The notes beneath the pieces are model-generated. The model searched no databases. It saw only the letters and a list, made by a program, of their open reading frames with translations, and was not told the origin of the DNA. Below are positions 45,701 to 56,168 of a DNA stretch of 64,000 bases, piece by piece (the first letter of the stretch is position 1; every line of letters begins with the position of its first letter). Source of the stretch: Sarocladium kiliense (lineage: Eukaryota > Ascomycota > Sordariomycetes > Hypocreales > Sarocladiaceae); assembly GCA_030734395.1 (NCBI GenBank), contig JAUZTG010000017.1:372001-436000 (forward strand), given 5' to 3'. The position numbers and the translations under genes are program-made.

Positions 45701-46700
45701 TCGTCCCGTCTGTCCGTGCCTGCCTGCGTGCCTATCTGCCACCTGCCACCTACTGCCGTTACCTGCCAACACCTGCATTCTGTACTCCGTACGGAGCACT
45801 GTTAGCATATGGCGTTCTGCCTGGGCAAGAGGGTGCCTTGCCTGGACCTCCCTCCGCCCTCGGGTCCCGCCTTCCGCCCTAATTTCCAGCTTCCTCCTTC
45901 CCGCCCGTCCGCTATTCCAGCCACTGCCACCTGATGATGCTCGTAGTGCAATTGCAGCGTACCACAGCGTTCCGAAACGCAAGAAAAACAAAGACATCAC
46001 CACGTGATTCACATCCAATGTCAACCTCAGGCGAATTGCTCCTCCGCTGTCTCGCTCCTCGCAAAGTCATGCTACAATTGTGCGTCACGATCCTCTATCC
46101 ACCCCAAGACGCAACTTCGAACCCACGCGCGTCCAGGGGCACCCCTGTCGCCGCCTTCATTTTTCTCTCTAGGCGGTCCACCTGCTGGAGTCCCCGCCGC
46201 CGGACCGGGGTCGCTTCACTGCCTGAGTGTCTGTGCTTCCTCCTTGCAGTCAAACCTGATTTCGCGCCCAATACCTGACCCAAGTCCACCTCCGACTCCT
46301 ACTCATTACGCTTCAACAATAATTCTCGACTTTTTCAGTCACGATCTTGCCGACAGGCTTTCGCTTCTCTGCTCGACTATTTGCGACTATCGAGCCGCTT
46401 CGCTCATTATCACCGGTTCCGTGGCTACGCCAGTCAACACTCCAATCACTCCTTCAGAGTCCGAGCGACACTTCTCTTGTTCGAAGAATTCACGTTCCGG
46501 CTCGACGCCTTCCAACAAAACTACAACTTCCAATACCGCCGTTATGATCTCCTAGACATGGACCATCGCTCCCTTTCGCTCAAACAATCGTCACTAGGCT
46601 TTCACGCTCAACTCACTGCAAGCCCAGACTAAGCTGTATCCAAACCCCTTCGAACTTGCTGTAACGAGAGCCCAGGCGTTCAACGCTGGGCTCCGACGTT
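42706..46700. other. 4-kb gene-poor region
   Basis: No gene is recognised on either strand. A minus-strand ORF at 43324-43521 and others at 45033-45650 and 45404-46024 have no domain and no plausible splice partners. Repeated short elements occur (GCATTGG near 43040-43110, TTTAGACGCGTTTTAGACGC near 43857). The last 700 bp before the TBC gene are pyrimidine-rich and contain several short ATG-started ORFs, as in a long leader. Confidence 0.55.
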
Positions 46701-49472
46701 ATGACGCCTCTCGTCGTTCCTCAGCCACAGTCCATGCGCGGGGACTACAATGAGAACATGGTTATGCACATGAATCGCACTCAGAACCACAACCAGATCC
46801 ATAATCACGGTCACATGGCAATGCGTTCGGCTCCTCGATCACAACCCTTTGGAGATACTCCTCGCCAACAGGGATCACAGTTTCCTATCAACTCTGAGCC
46901 CCCCTTCGCCAGGCCTCCGCCAGCTCCTCTCTCACCTCGATGGGACTCATTGTCCACGGCTCCGAGCCCCAGCACAGCGAGATTTCCGCACCTCACGCCA
47001 ACCACAAGTATCGAGTCATGGAATGACCCACCATCAAGGCCTTTGACAGCCAAGTCGTCCATCACTGACTTGAGAAGTCAAGAAGGCGGTGCCATTGAGA
47101 ACTTCTCAAGGCCTCGGAAGCAGAGCCTGCGGCAAGATATGCCCAGGCCTCGTATACCAAATTTACCCTTGCCTGAACAGATTGCAGATCAACCAAACAC
47201 TTCGCCCCAGCCCAGCCCTCGTCATCGCCAACAGCATCCGCCACCACCCACCTCTCGGGCTGCCTCCTTTTCATCCGCATATCCCCCTCCGCACTTCGAT
47301 GATATCTACTCCGAGCCTAAAAGCCCGAGATCTAGAGGCTTGCACGCCCAGGCACCGCTCCAACAACCGTCTTTCGGTTATGGCCGCGTGGAGAGCTATG
47401 GAACTCCCTCCCCAACAGCGGCTTCAGCACCGTGGCTTGGCGGAGACGAGCTCCGATCAAGCTTTCGATCTCAGCTGACAACTTCCACCGCCTTCCATGG
47501 GGCCAATACCGAGCGCAGCAGTGTGCTCACGAAAGACAGCTCAGTCACATCTTTATCTGCTAACGCAGACGAGCCCAGCCTCGAAGATGTTATGGGCATG
47601 TACGAGGAAGGCTTTGAGGATAAGCCTGAGCAGCAGAATGAAGCGGAGATCGACTATCGCCAAGCCACTGCTGCAGCTTTGGACCCCGATCGCCACGCAA
47701 GACCCCTGGAACCTGTCGAGGAGGATTCACGCCAACCTACGTATCTTACACCCGTGGAGGAGGACACACTGAAGCCGCCAAAGATGTCTAGCCTTGACAA
47801 TGAAATTCGCCAATCGAAGCTCTTCTTCTTCAGCCCGGCCTTCGCCAGCTCCGTGGCCCACCTGGCAACCGCTGGCGACAAGCGCGACTCAGACAAGTCC
47901 CATGACTCTGATCTTCCAAGCCAAAGACCGTCTACAAGTGCAGGAACCAACCCGTTGGACACCCCTGATCTCGGGGCGTTCGAACCCCGACTTGAGTCTC
48001 AGTCACCAGATAGTAACTACAGCGAGCCACTAGCAGAGCCAGCTGCACCAAAGCCCAACGCGTTCTATGAGCCTCCGAACAGTGGCAAGACGACGCCAGT
48101 CTTCGAACAGCCTCCACCGGAGCCGGAGGAGCCCGGCTCTCGTGACCGCTACGGATTCAAGAAGGCGAACCAATACATCACGCGGGAACAATACGATTCG
48201 TGGGACAAGGGTTACTCTGAGTATCTGGCGCGGAGGAAGAAGAAGTGGGTTGCATTCCTCAAGGAGAATTCCCTCATGACAGACCGTCCAAATCGATTCC
48301 CCGATAACATGAAGAACAATGCCAAAACGAAACGGTTCATTCGCAAAGGAATTCCCCCAGAGTGGCGTGGCGCCGCTTGGTTCTACTACGCCGGTGGACC
48401 TGCGATCCTTCGGGCTCATGGTGGGCTTTATGATAAACTCCTGCGCAAAACCCCTAAGCAGGTTGACCAGGAAGCTATTGAACGAGATTTGCACCGGACG
48501 TTCCCCGACAACATTAAATTCAAGCCTCCTAGTGGATTCAACGGAGAAACAGTCTGTGACTCGGACACAGATTCGTTCGATTCACACATGTCGCCCTCAC
48601 CTGGCCAGATCGAAGGCGAGCCCGCGATAATTACATCTTTGCGTAGGGTTCTTCGGGCCTTCTCAGTCTACAACCCCCGCATTGGCTATTGCCAAAGCCT
48701 CAACTTCTTGGCGGGACTGCTACTTCTGTTCGTCGAAACTGAGGAGCAGTGCTTTTGGCTGCTCAACGTGATCACACATATCTACTTACCGGGCACACAC
48801 GAAATCAGCTTGGAAGGCTCAAAGGTGGACCTGAGCGTCCTCATGGCTGAGATTCGAGACACGATGCCGGCCGTCTGGGACAAGATTGGAGGTGACCTGG
48901 AAGCTCAGCCGAACTCAAGACCCGCGACCAGCAAGTCGCTTAGGCGACCTACGCGGATGAGGCGAAAGGATACAACGTCACTCTCCACAGAGAGGCTGCC
49001 TCCGATCACGCTTTGCATGACAGCCTGGTTCATGAGTTGTTTTATTGGCACCCTGCCTATCGAAACCACCCTGCGAGTTTGGGACATCTTCTTTTATGAA
49101 GGGTCCAAAACGCTGTTCCGAGTGGCTTTGTCCATCTTCAAAGTTGGAGAAGCTGAGGTGAGAGCAGTCAAAGATCCAATGGAGATGTTTGGGGTTGTGC
49201 AGGCCATGCCCCGAAGAATGATCGATGCCAATGCACTCATGGAGGCATGCTTCAAGCGACGAAATGGTTTCGGACATCTCACTCAAAATACAATCGACGA
49301 ACGGCGACAGGAGCGTCGTGACACAGCTCAACGTGAGCGCAACGAGCAAAATGAGCACAAAGATGTGGCGAGCGGCAACGTGACCGAGGTGGAGGCAGAG
49401 GTTCGCCGGAAGGGCACCTTGTTTGGTCGCAAGAAACGTGAGCCGTCGCGGACGCGAGCGGTCGATGTCTGA
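46701..49472 (+). CDS. TBC-domain Rab GTPase-activating protein (Gyp3/Msb3-like)
   Basis: A single-exon protein of 923 aa. The first half (to about residue 480) is disordered and Pro/Ser-rich, likely a localisation and phosphorylation region. The TBC domain follows: RFIRKGIPPEWRGAAWFYYAGG, then the arginine-finger motif IERDLHRTFPDN, the glutamine finger in IGYCQSLNFLAG, and LRVWDIFFYEGSKTLFRVAL. Both catalytic residues are present, so it should accelerate GTP hydrolysis on a Rab. The segment before the domain (SWDKGYSEYLARRKKKWVAFLKENSL) is like that of yeast Gyp3/Msb3, which acts on Sec4-type Rabs in polarised exocytosis. An insert of about 35 residues (LEAQPNSRPATSKSL...) interrupts the domain before LPPITLCMTAWFMSCF. 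The 5' leader is long and rich in upstream ATGs. Confidence 0.92.
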   Translation: MTPLVVPQPQSMRGDYNENMVMHMNRTQNHNQIHNHGHMAMRSAPRSQPFGDTPRQQGSQFPINSEPPFARPPPAPLSPRWDSLSTAPSPSTARFPHLTPTTSIESWNDPPSRPLTAKSSITDLRSQEGGAIENFSRPRKQSLRQDMPRPRIPNLPLPEQIADQPNTSPQPSPRHRQQHPPPPTSRAASFSSAYPPPHFDDIYSEPKSPRSRGLHAQAPLQQPSFGYGRVESYGTPSPTAASAPWLGGDELRSSFRSQLTTSTAFHGANTERSSVLTKDSSVTSLSANADEPSLEDVMGMYEEGFEDKPEQQNEAEIDYRQATAAALDPDRHARPLEPVEEDSRQPTYLTPVEEDTLKPPKMSSLDNEIRQSKLFFFSPAFASSVAHLATAGDKRDSDKSHDSDLPSQRPSTSAGTNPLDTPDLGAFEPRLESQSPDSNYSEPLAEPAAPKPNAFYEPPNSGKTTPVFEQPPPEPEEPGSRDRYGFKKANQYITREQYDSWDKGYSEYLARRKKKWVAFLKENSLMTDRPNRFPDNMKNNAKTKRFIRKGIPPEWRGAAWFYYAGGPAILRAHGGLYDKLLRKTPKQVDQEAIERDLHRTFPDNIKFKPPSGFNGETVCDSDTDSFDSHMSPSPGQIEGEPAIITSLRRVLRAFSVYNPRIGYCQSLNFLAGLLLLFVETEEQCFWLLNVITHIYLPGTHEISLEGSKVDLSVLMAEIRDTMPAVWDKIGGDLEAQPNSRPATSKSLRRPTRMRRKDTTSLSTERLPPITLCMTAWFMSCFIGTLPIETTLRVWDIFFYEGSKTLFRVALSIFKVGEAEVRAVKDPMEMFGVVQAMPRRMIDANALMEACFKRRNGFGHLTQNTIDERRQERRDTAQRERNEQNEHKDVASGNVTEVEAEVRRKGTLFGRKKREPSRTRAVDV

Positions 49473-50296
49473 TCCTGACAGACAAACTTCTTACCATGCA
49501 ACTGGATGTTGCATAGTCCTAATTTTTCCTCTGTTATTCATGGTTACGGCGTTCAGCGAAGGATGGAGACGGCAGCATCCCACGGGCGGTGACCCGCACG
49601 AAGCATTTGCATTGTTCAGCCCTCCTTTTTCTCCTTTGTTCTCTCTTGTTTCTTGTCCCTTTTCAGCATGGCAGTCACGATCTTCTGTCACGACCTGGCT
49701 TTTCTTTGGATGATGAGAGAGCGATGGCAAGACCTTAGCCTCTGTTTCAAGAACCCGAGGGATGATGGCAATGACGATTGGCAAGGAAAACCCCAGACAG
49801 TTGAAGATGGGGAATGGCCTAGATGCCGGGATGATGGAGATACCAGTATAGACATTATAGAAGGCGGTAGAGAGGTGTGTGTATATCTGTGTTGAGTACG
49901 GATGCATACGCAAAAGGGGAGGGTGATGGAATTGGCTAAGATGGTAATGAAAGTGCTTGACGCTCATGATTGTCATTCTGCGAAATGTGCCCCGATCAGC
50001 CCTGTGAGGACGCTCATGAAGACATAGGTAGAAGTAGTCTGCTATTCGTCTACGAATACAGGTTCTGCCTATCAGGTACGCCTTGTGTTGATTCTACACT
50101 GTTGTTGTGCTCCAATTTGTATACTGTAATGATTGTCAAGTCTGCCATTCAAACTTCAATGCTCACTCTCCCCATTCGCTGGGATGTGTTCCATTCGATG
50201 ATAGCAGCACCCAACAGCGCCTCCGAGTAAATCTGTCGTCTTCCCATTACCCACCAATTGTGCAGCCCGTTCCTACTTCGTTCATCGCTCACCCGC
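49473..50296. other. Convergent intergenic region
   Basis: 824 bp between the 3' ends of the TBC gene and the E2 gene. Only terminator and 3'-UTR sequence is expected. No repeat or RNA gene is recognised. Confidence 0.5.
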
Positions 50297-50835
50297 TCAT
50301 AAGGCAGCAGCAGGGAACACTGGGTCTCCAAGGGCATACCTCTCAACCTGCTCCTTAGCCTTCTTCTCAAACGTCGCCCTATCATTCTTGAACTCCTCCG
50401 CAATCCTATCCTCCAGCGGATCATCTGGCGCCGGCTCAGCAAGCAACTGCCTCACGGCCTCCAATACGGCCGCCACCTTGGTGCTGGGCTTCCAATTCTC
50501 GGGCTTGAGGATTCCTAGGCAGATGTTGCCGAGGGAATCGTTTGTGACGTTGGGGTGATAGATTCGGGTTGCGAAGCGCACGACGGGAGGCTTGAAGGGG
50601 TAGTCGGCTGGGAGGGTGACGAGGAGGCCGAAGCAGCCTGGGTGGTAGATTGAGTTTTCGGGGGCTTGAACGCTGACGTGCCAGGTGTGGATGGCTTGGG
50701 ATGGGGGAAGGGTGACGGAGATGCCGTCCGGGGGTGAGGTGGTGGCTTCGGCAAGCTCCTGGGATAGGTCAGTAAGCAGGATGAGTGAAGAAGGGCGGGG
50801 ATGCGAACCTTTGTGATGCGTTTGTTGGAAGACAT
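50297..50835 (-). CDS. Ubiquitin-conjugating enzyme E2
   Basis: Exons 50809-50835 and 50297-50758 give 162 aa, a bare UBC fold. The first exon is MSSNKRITK, and splicing gives KELAEATTSPPDGISVTLPP. The core shows PFKPPVVRFATRIYHPNVTNDSLGNICLGIL, with the HPN motif and the active-site Cys in NICLGIL. WKPSTK and the LLAEPAPDDPLEDRIAEEF helix region follow. It would carry activated ubiquitin (or a ubiquitin-like protein) as a thioester for transfer to E3 ligases. The C-terminus adds only a short tail (ALGDPVFPAAAL), so this is a class I E2 of the Ubc4/UBE2D-like group; a precise yeast name is uncertain. Confidence 0.93.
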
Positions 50836-51790
50836 GGCTGTGGTTATGGCCTCAAACTTAGCGTTTGTGCTGTGTCCTGAGTCGCAAGGCAACACCGATG
50901 AACGTCGGAGACAGTGAAGAGAGACGTCAAAGCGATCTCGGCGGATGACTTTTGTCGCGTGCGTGCGGGTTTGTCTCTTCGTTAAGAGCTGCGGGATGCC
51001 GTAAAGCTGTCTAGAGTTGCGATCTCAGCCAACAATGAACACACGACGAGAGACGCAGCAGAGAAGCACAAGCTGTTGCGAGATGTAGGTAGCTGTATCA
51101 AAAAGGTGGCAAGTGTAAGAGAAGAGTTGGCAGACAAGTGACGGAAGGCGCGACGACGGCCATGGCACATGGTGGGGCAGGAGCGGCCCTGCGCGGGGGA
51201 AAGAGCGATGGGGGTCATGCAGTGTGCACCTTCCTTAGGGCAGTAGGCCTATCATACACCACGAGTATTCGAGCCTGCATTGTAGTCACTGGGGTTTTGG
51301 GATGCATATATTTATGTGGGATGATTCATGGATATCCGAACTACAGGCATCGCTAGACCCTAGTGTTCTTCCTGCATCAGTTTGTCAGAACTCTGTTCTT
51401 TGAACACATAACGGCGGCACGGCGGCCTGTCCCAGTGAACCGCTGCTCCGAAGCCGGGCCCCACTTCCAGGTGCTCGCTTCACCGAGAACCCGTCACCGC
51501 TCACCGAGCTCACTTCTAGCGGGTACCTCTTCCTCACCGCGTCCCTCCAACAAACGTGGGGCAAAACTTTTTGCTGGAGCATCATCTCTGCTGCTGATCG
51601 TCTCTGCAAAAAAAGTTGCAGAAGTCCCAAACGTCGAACTACACGACACGCGCATACGCTCATTACCTTGCCGTTCGCGCTCGACCATTATTCTTGCGCG
51701 CTGTAGCGAATCCATTGGATTGTTCATTCGCTTTTACTTTCCTGAATCTTCTCGGCTTGCATCGCGCTGCTGCGCGCAACTCCAGTCAAG
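50836..51790. promoter_or_regulatory. Divergent promoter region, E2 / RRP1
   Basis: 955 bp between divergent genes, containing both promoters and leaders. No specific feature is recognised. Confidence 0.5.
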
Positions 51791-52610
51791 ATGGCAGACC
51801 TCAAAGAAGCCCAGATGCCGTTCATCAAGAACCTCGCCTCGAGTGGTACGTCTTCCTTAGCCAATTCTTCTCAATCACAATCCCCAGACTTCTAACAAGA
51901 ACATTCTTACAGATCGCGTCCTTCGCACCGCCTCCCTCGAATCCCTTCAGACCTTCCTTTCCTCCCGCCGTACCCTCTCCGCCACCGACGCCCTCAAACT
52001 CTGGAAAGGTCTCTTTTACGCTCTCTGGATGACCGACCGACCGCTCCCCCAACAACGTCTCACCTCCGACCTCTCATCCCTTCTGCACACCGCCATTCGT
52101 CCTGCTTGCGCTCCCGTCTGGCTCTCTGCTTTCTGGACGGTCATGGGTCTACAATGGTCTGAGATTGATAACCTCCGGATGCAGAAGTATTTGCTTCTCG
52201 TGAGGAGGGTGTTTGCTTCACAGATTGCATGGTGTAAGGAACGGGGTTTCGAAGGCGAGGAAGTAGAGAAGGTGGAGGAGGTGATGAGGGAATGGTGTTT
52301 TGAGGAGGAAGGTGTGGACTTGAAGAGAGTGCCTGTTGGGTTGAGGCTGCATGTCTTGGACATTTGGGTGGATGAGTTGGAGAAAGAGGGGTGTTTGGAA
52401 GACGAGACGGCGAAGGAGTTTGTGAAGAGGATCGGAGGCATGGTCGAGTTGTTGAAGAGGAGTCCTGTGAAGACTGTGAGGGAGAGGGCGGAGGAGTCAT
52501 ATGAGGACGAGAGATTACCATGGGGGACGAAGGATGACGGGGAGAACGAGGAGGAGGCGGATGGGCAAGATGATAGTGAGGAGGACGGCTGGGGTGGCTT
52601 CGACGACTGA
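51791..52610 (+). CDS. RRP1: Nucleolar ribosome-biogenesis protein Rrp1 (Nop52 family)
   Basis: Exons 51791-51845 and 51913-52610 give 250 aa. The N-terminus QMPFIKNLASSDRVLRTASLESLQTFL and the segment DALKLWKGLFYALWMTDRPLPQQRL are diagnostic of the Nop52/Rrp1 family. AFWTVMGLQWSEIDNLRMQKYLLLVRRVFA follows. These proteins act in the nucleolus in processing of 27S pre-rRNA and assembly of the 60S subunit. A 67-nt intron (GTACGT...TTACAG) falls in SSD. The C-terminus is a short acidic Asp/Glu/Gly tail. The N-terminal family domain fills the protein, shorter than mammalian Nop52 and near the yeast size. Confidence 0.93.
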
Positions 52611-52973
52611 GACGTGTACGTCTGAGTGTCCATTCCCAGCATTACTGGAGTTTTTCGGCGTTGGTACATATTTCGATACAAAGCTGTCAAGGAATCACAT
52701 GATACCATCTTCACATACATCTCACAAGAGGGCCTCTAGACCTCGAATAGTCCAGCATTGGCAGATTGTGGGAAATCTCTATATCAAGACTGAGAGCCCC
52801 CCTTGCCCCAACGCCGGCCAAGAAACACTACGTCCTGCCGAAAAGAGAGAACACCGTTTGTAGCCGTGCAATCGAAGATCTGGCTTCTCGCCTTTTCATC
52901 CAGCCTCGCCATTGCAATCATGTCATATAATCATACCGCAGAAAGAAAAGAGCAGCAACTGGTATACCTCCCA
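52611..52973. other. Convergent intergenic region
   Basis: 363 bp between the 3' ends of RRP1 and the one-TM protein gene. Nothing recognised. Confidence 0.5.
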
Positions 52974-55900
52974 TCAGTACATCGGCACATCCCCTCCTAT
53001 CGACCCCTCACCCTCCTCCTCCCACACATAACCCATCTCCCTCGCCTCCTTCGCCTTCTCGCTCTCAACTCTTGCCCTATGCCAGGCCGCCCACTTTGCT
53101 TTCTCCTCCGGCGTCGCGGCGTCCACGGCCTTGCGCTTCACCAGTCCCTTCTTTCGAAGTCTGCGCCTGTGCTGGCGTCTCTGCTCTGGCGTGAACAAGG
53201 AATTGACGTCCACATCCGTAATGTGTCTGCCCAACGCAGCGTCGACAAGATCGGCCTTTGCATCGTCTAAGATCTCGTAAAGCTTGTCGAAGCGTTTGCG
53301 ACCGTAGCCGCCTGTGATCCACTGATCGACCTTGATTGGAAGTGCGGTGCCAAATGAGGTTGGATCGTCGAAGGACCAGACGCAGGGGCCAGCGGTGGGA
53401 TCGCAAGAGGTTGGGCGGCAGAACTTGGCGCACATGGTCGTCTCAGCGGCGTACCAGATTGAAGCCAACAGAACTAGAAGACCGATGAATGTGAACTGGA
53501 AGGTGGGTGTGCGGTGGTACAGGCGTGGGACGGGGACGTGGATGTAAGCCAGCGCCGATGCGTCGGGCCGTGCCGTGCAGGCGGGGCATTGGTGGTGGTC
53601 GTGAGTGTGAGTTTCCGGAGCCATGGCGGACGGTTTCTCCGACTGAGATGCAGTGAACCGGCCCTCGAGGCTTTCGATGCCTTTCTTCGCGTCCCGGATT
53701 CCAAGAGAAACGATTTGTAAAGACTTGCTCATGCGATCGTAGGCTGCGAGGTCTTCTGCATCCAGCTGTTCTGTCTTTATCGCCTTAGGAACGTGGGCGA
53801 TTTGTGTTTGCAGCTCTGGCTGGTCCTTTGCAGCGAGCTTCTCGTCCTCTGGACCAGATTCTTCTTTGGCAGAATCTGTGCTCACTGGTCCTTGAAGGAT
53901 TTCCTCGACTTTTGAATGTGATGGAGCTTTTTGCCCCGTTAAAATCTCCTCGAGATCGTCGAGCGTGGAGTCTTCAACGTTGTGCAGGCGGTGCAGTTCA
54001 AGAAGGTCGTCCTTGACGGAGGGAAGCTTGGTGCTGTTGCGAATCGGCGGCCGGCGCCGGGGCAGTGATCTCGCCCGGGGTTTCCTGACCGCCGCCCTGT
54101 CCTCATCCGCAGACTGAGTTTCAGCAGCAGCTGGGTCAGATGAAGGATATCTGTCAGCTGAGCTCCAAGAGCTGCTTCTTTTCCTCTCGCCAAGAGATGC
54201 TCGTGTTGGCCGTACATCAACGACGTTATCCTCTCCAGAAGTGCTTTCTGCTTTGACATCCTCTTCCTGGGGCGTGACCTTCTCAACCCGTACAGTTGCC
54301 GGCGTCTCGACATATGCTCCCGTCACTTTCGGGGTGGGCATCAACAAGGGATCCTGCCTCTTCGGCTTTGGGGTTGCCTCTGCCATCTTCTCATCATCTG
54401 ATGCCGATACAGGTGACTGTGCGCGAACCGAGCCCGGCTCCGAGTAGTTATCCGTCGGCGCGAACAGCTTAAGCTCTGCCTCTAGTCGTTCCGTTGGGTC
54501 AGGCTCTGAGTGCATACTCGACCTCTTACTGTTAGTAGACTCTGTTGACTGCACCCGCTTAAGGCCTGCGAATCCAACTGTGAGCCTCTTATCGCCGTCC
54601 TTGTTATCCTTGTTGTTCTGTTTCCTCCCATTCCGCGCCGCAGCTCGCTTTGCGAAGCGGGACCTGGTTTCTGAGCTATCACTGGTCTTCTCTGAAGTTG
54701 TATTTGATATTGTCCGTCTCAAGGCGGGGCTGGTGCTTGTGGTTCTTCCCGTTTGTCGCAGTGCATCAGTAGAACTCTTCCTGCCGTGAGACATTGCAGG
54801 TCGCACAGGGTCGGCTGGCGCCCTCCAGTCCTTGTCTTCCAAGCTTCGAGAGATCTCGCGACCCGTCTTCTGTCGGTTCTTATAGCTGGTGAGTGGGTTG
54901 TTTCCAGTCTCACGAGCGACCTCATAGGCCGACTTGGGCCGTGGCAACTTGTCATCTTCAGTCTTCAAGGGCGTGGCAGCGTCTCGAGGTGAATCGTTGC
55001 TAAGCTGGAATTTCGCTTCGTCTGACATTGACCTAGCCAATGAGTTCTGCTCGCGAATCTCCCCTAAGCGAATCGAGGCCAGTTGTCGCTTAGACAAGCC
55101 CTCTAGCTCCCGCTGTCGAATGTCTGCAAGCTTGCTATTCTTGGGTGTCGACAGTTTTCGATCAGGTATCGGTATTTGAGACTGCGCAGCTTCTTCCCTT
55201 GCCGCAATGTCGTCCAACTTTGTGTTCTTTCGCGGTGAAATGAATAAAGACGAGTGCACATCGCCTGCACGTCGCTCCAGTGCGTGAATCTCATCGAGTT
55301 TCGTGTTGCGGGACCCAGGAGGATTCAGTCGCGTTGGGGAGTTGAGATCGATCTCGCTATTATCGTCGAAAGCACGCCGGTTGGCAAACGGACGGTCGTC
55401 GATCCGTATTCGCGGACTGTCCGATACTTGAAGGTCGCCAGCGGTGAAGTCTTGATCGATGTCCCACGCAAAACTCTTCTGAGGGGATGCAGTGGTGCTA
55501 TGCCGTCTCATGGGTGACCTCAGGCCTTCTCTAATAGCAGGAGAGGCGAAGGGTGAGTCTTCGATGCCTGGAACAAGGGGAGGGATTGCGACCTCTCCGC
55601 CTCCGAAGTCGAGCTGGTCTTCTGACGGCCGATTCTCAGCCTGAGGTCTTGACTCGCTCGGCTCGTGATGGTCGCCGCGCGTAACCTTGGCTAGCTCGCG
55701 CCCAGCCTCAGTCGCTTTCATTTGGTTATTGAACCGTGACCGCCAACTGCGTGGTGCAGGACTTGGAGATCCATCCATTAGCCCCTCTTCGCCGCCAGAC
55801 ATTCCCTCTTCCTGCTCTGCTAGTCTGAACGCCTCAGTCATGGTCAATGGCCGCCTAGTAGACACAGAGCTTCCCTTGACTTGCGGCAATCGCGACCCGC

Positions 55901-56168
55901 TTGGGGTTGGTCCGGCGGTGTGGTGGCCATTCCGTAAAGCTGAGGATGGAGTTGGGATGTCGGATCGCGCGCGGTTCGTCAGGCCGTCGATAGGAGGTCG
56001 ATAGCGACCGCTGCCAGGGGGTCGAGGATGTTGTGAGCCATCGCCGTCACGCGCGCCTCCATCTCTAGGATTGGCGCTCGCAAAGAGCGGCTTCCGTCCT
56101 GACTTGTCGACCAACAACTGGTTCGAAGACCGCCTCGCCTCGAGAGTGCCGCCGCCTTGGCGGTCCAT
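52974..56168 (-). CDS. Large disordered protein with one C-terminal membrane segment
   Basis: A single exon of 1064 aa. I do not recognise the family with confidence. Residues 1-850 are mostly disordered and rich in Ser, Arg, Pro and Asp. A short motif recurs: RNTKLDEIHALERR, KNTKLDDIAAREE and KNSKLADIRQRELEG (about residues 286-350, spaced about 30), then RLGEIREQNSLARS. A helical segment (DLAAYDRMSKSLQIVSLGIRDAKKGIESLEGRF) precedes a His/Cys pair cluster (HTHDHHQCPACTAR). One clear transmembrane helix (FTFIGLLVLLASIWYA) starts near residue 892, followed by a Cys-rich segment (MCAKFCRPTSCDPTAGPC) and a basic C-terminal domain. The layout, long soluble N-terminus then one TM, would fit an ER, nuclear-envelope or spindle-pole-associated anchor. 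That is inference. Confidence 0.75.
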   Translation of the reverse strand: MDRQGGGTLEARRSSNQLLVDKSGRKPLFASANPRDGGARDGDGSQHPRPPGSGRYRPPIDGLTNRARSDIPTPSSALRNGHHTAGPTPSGSRLPQVKGSSVSTRRPLTMTEAFRLAEQEEGMSGGEEGLMDGSPSPAPRSWRSRFNNQMKATEAGRELAKVTRGDHHEPSESRPQAENRPSEDQLDFGGGEVAIPPLVPGIEDSPFASPAIREGLRSPMRRHSTTASPQKSFAWDIDQDFTAGDLQVSDSPRIRIDDRPFANRRAFDDNSEIDLNSPTRLNPPGSRNTKLDEIHALERRAGDVHSSLFISPRKNTKLDDIAAREEAAQSQIPIPDRKLSTPKNSKLADIRQRELEGLSKRQLASIRLGEIREQNSLARSMSDEAKFQLSNDSPRDAATPLKTEDDKLPRPKSAYEVARETGNNPLTSYKNRQKTGREISRSLEDKDWRAPADPVRPAMSHGRKSSTDALRQTGRTTSTSPALRRTISNTTSEKTSDSSETRSRFAKRAAARNGRKQNNKDNKDGDKRLTVGFAGLKRVQSTESTNSKRSSMHSEPDPTERLEAELKLFAPTDNYSEPGSVRAQSPVSASDDEKMAEATPKPKRQDPLLMPTPKVTGAYVETPATVRVEKVTPQEEDVKAESTSGEDNVVDVRPTRASLGERKRSSSWSSADRYPSSDPAAAETQSADEDRAAVRKPRARSLPRRRPPIRNSTKLPSVKDDLLELHRLHNVEDSTLDDLEEILTGQKAPSHSKVEEILQGPVSTDSAKEESGPEDEKLAAKDQPELQTQIAHVPKAIKTEQLDAEDLAAYDRMSKSLQIVSLGIRDAKKGIESLEGRFTASQSEKPSAMAPETHTHDHHQCPACTARPDASALAYIHVPVPRLYHRTPTFQFTFIGLLVLLASIWYAAETTMCAKFCRPTSCDPTAGPCVWSFDDPTSFGTALPIKVDQWITGGYGRKRFDKLYEILDDAKADLVDAALGRHITDVDVNSLFTPEQRRQHRRRLRKKGLVKRKAVDAATPEEKAKWAAWHRARVESEKAKEAREMGYVWEEEGEGSIGGDVPMY

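Noticed and set aside
45033..46024. Two long minus-strand ORFs in the gene desert
   Set aside because: No recognisable domain, Ser/Pro/Arg-rich composition typical of shadow frames, and no convincing splice partners.
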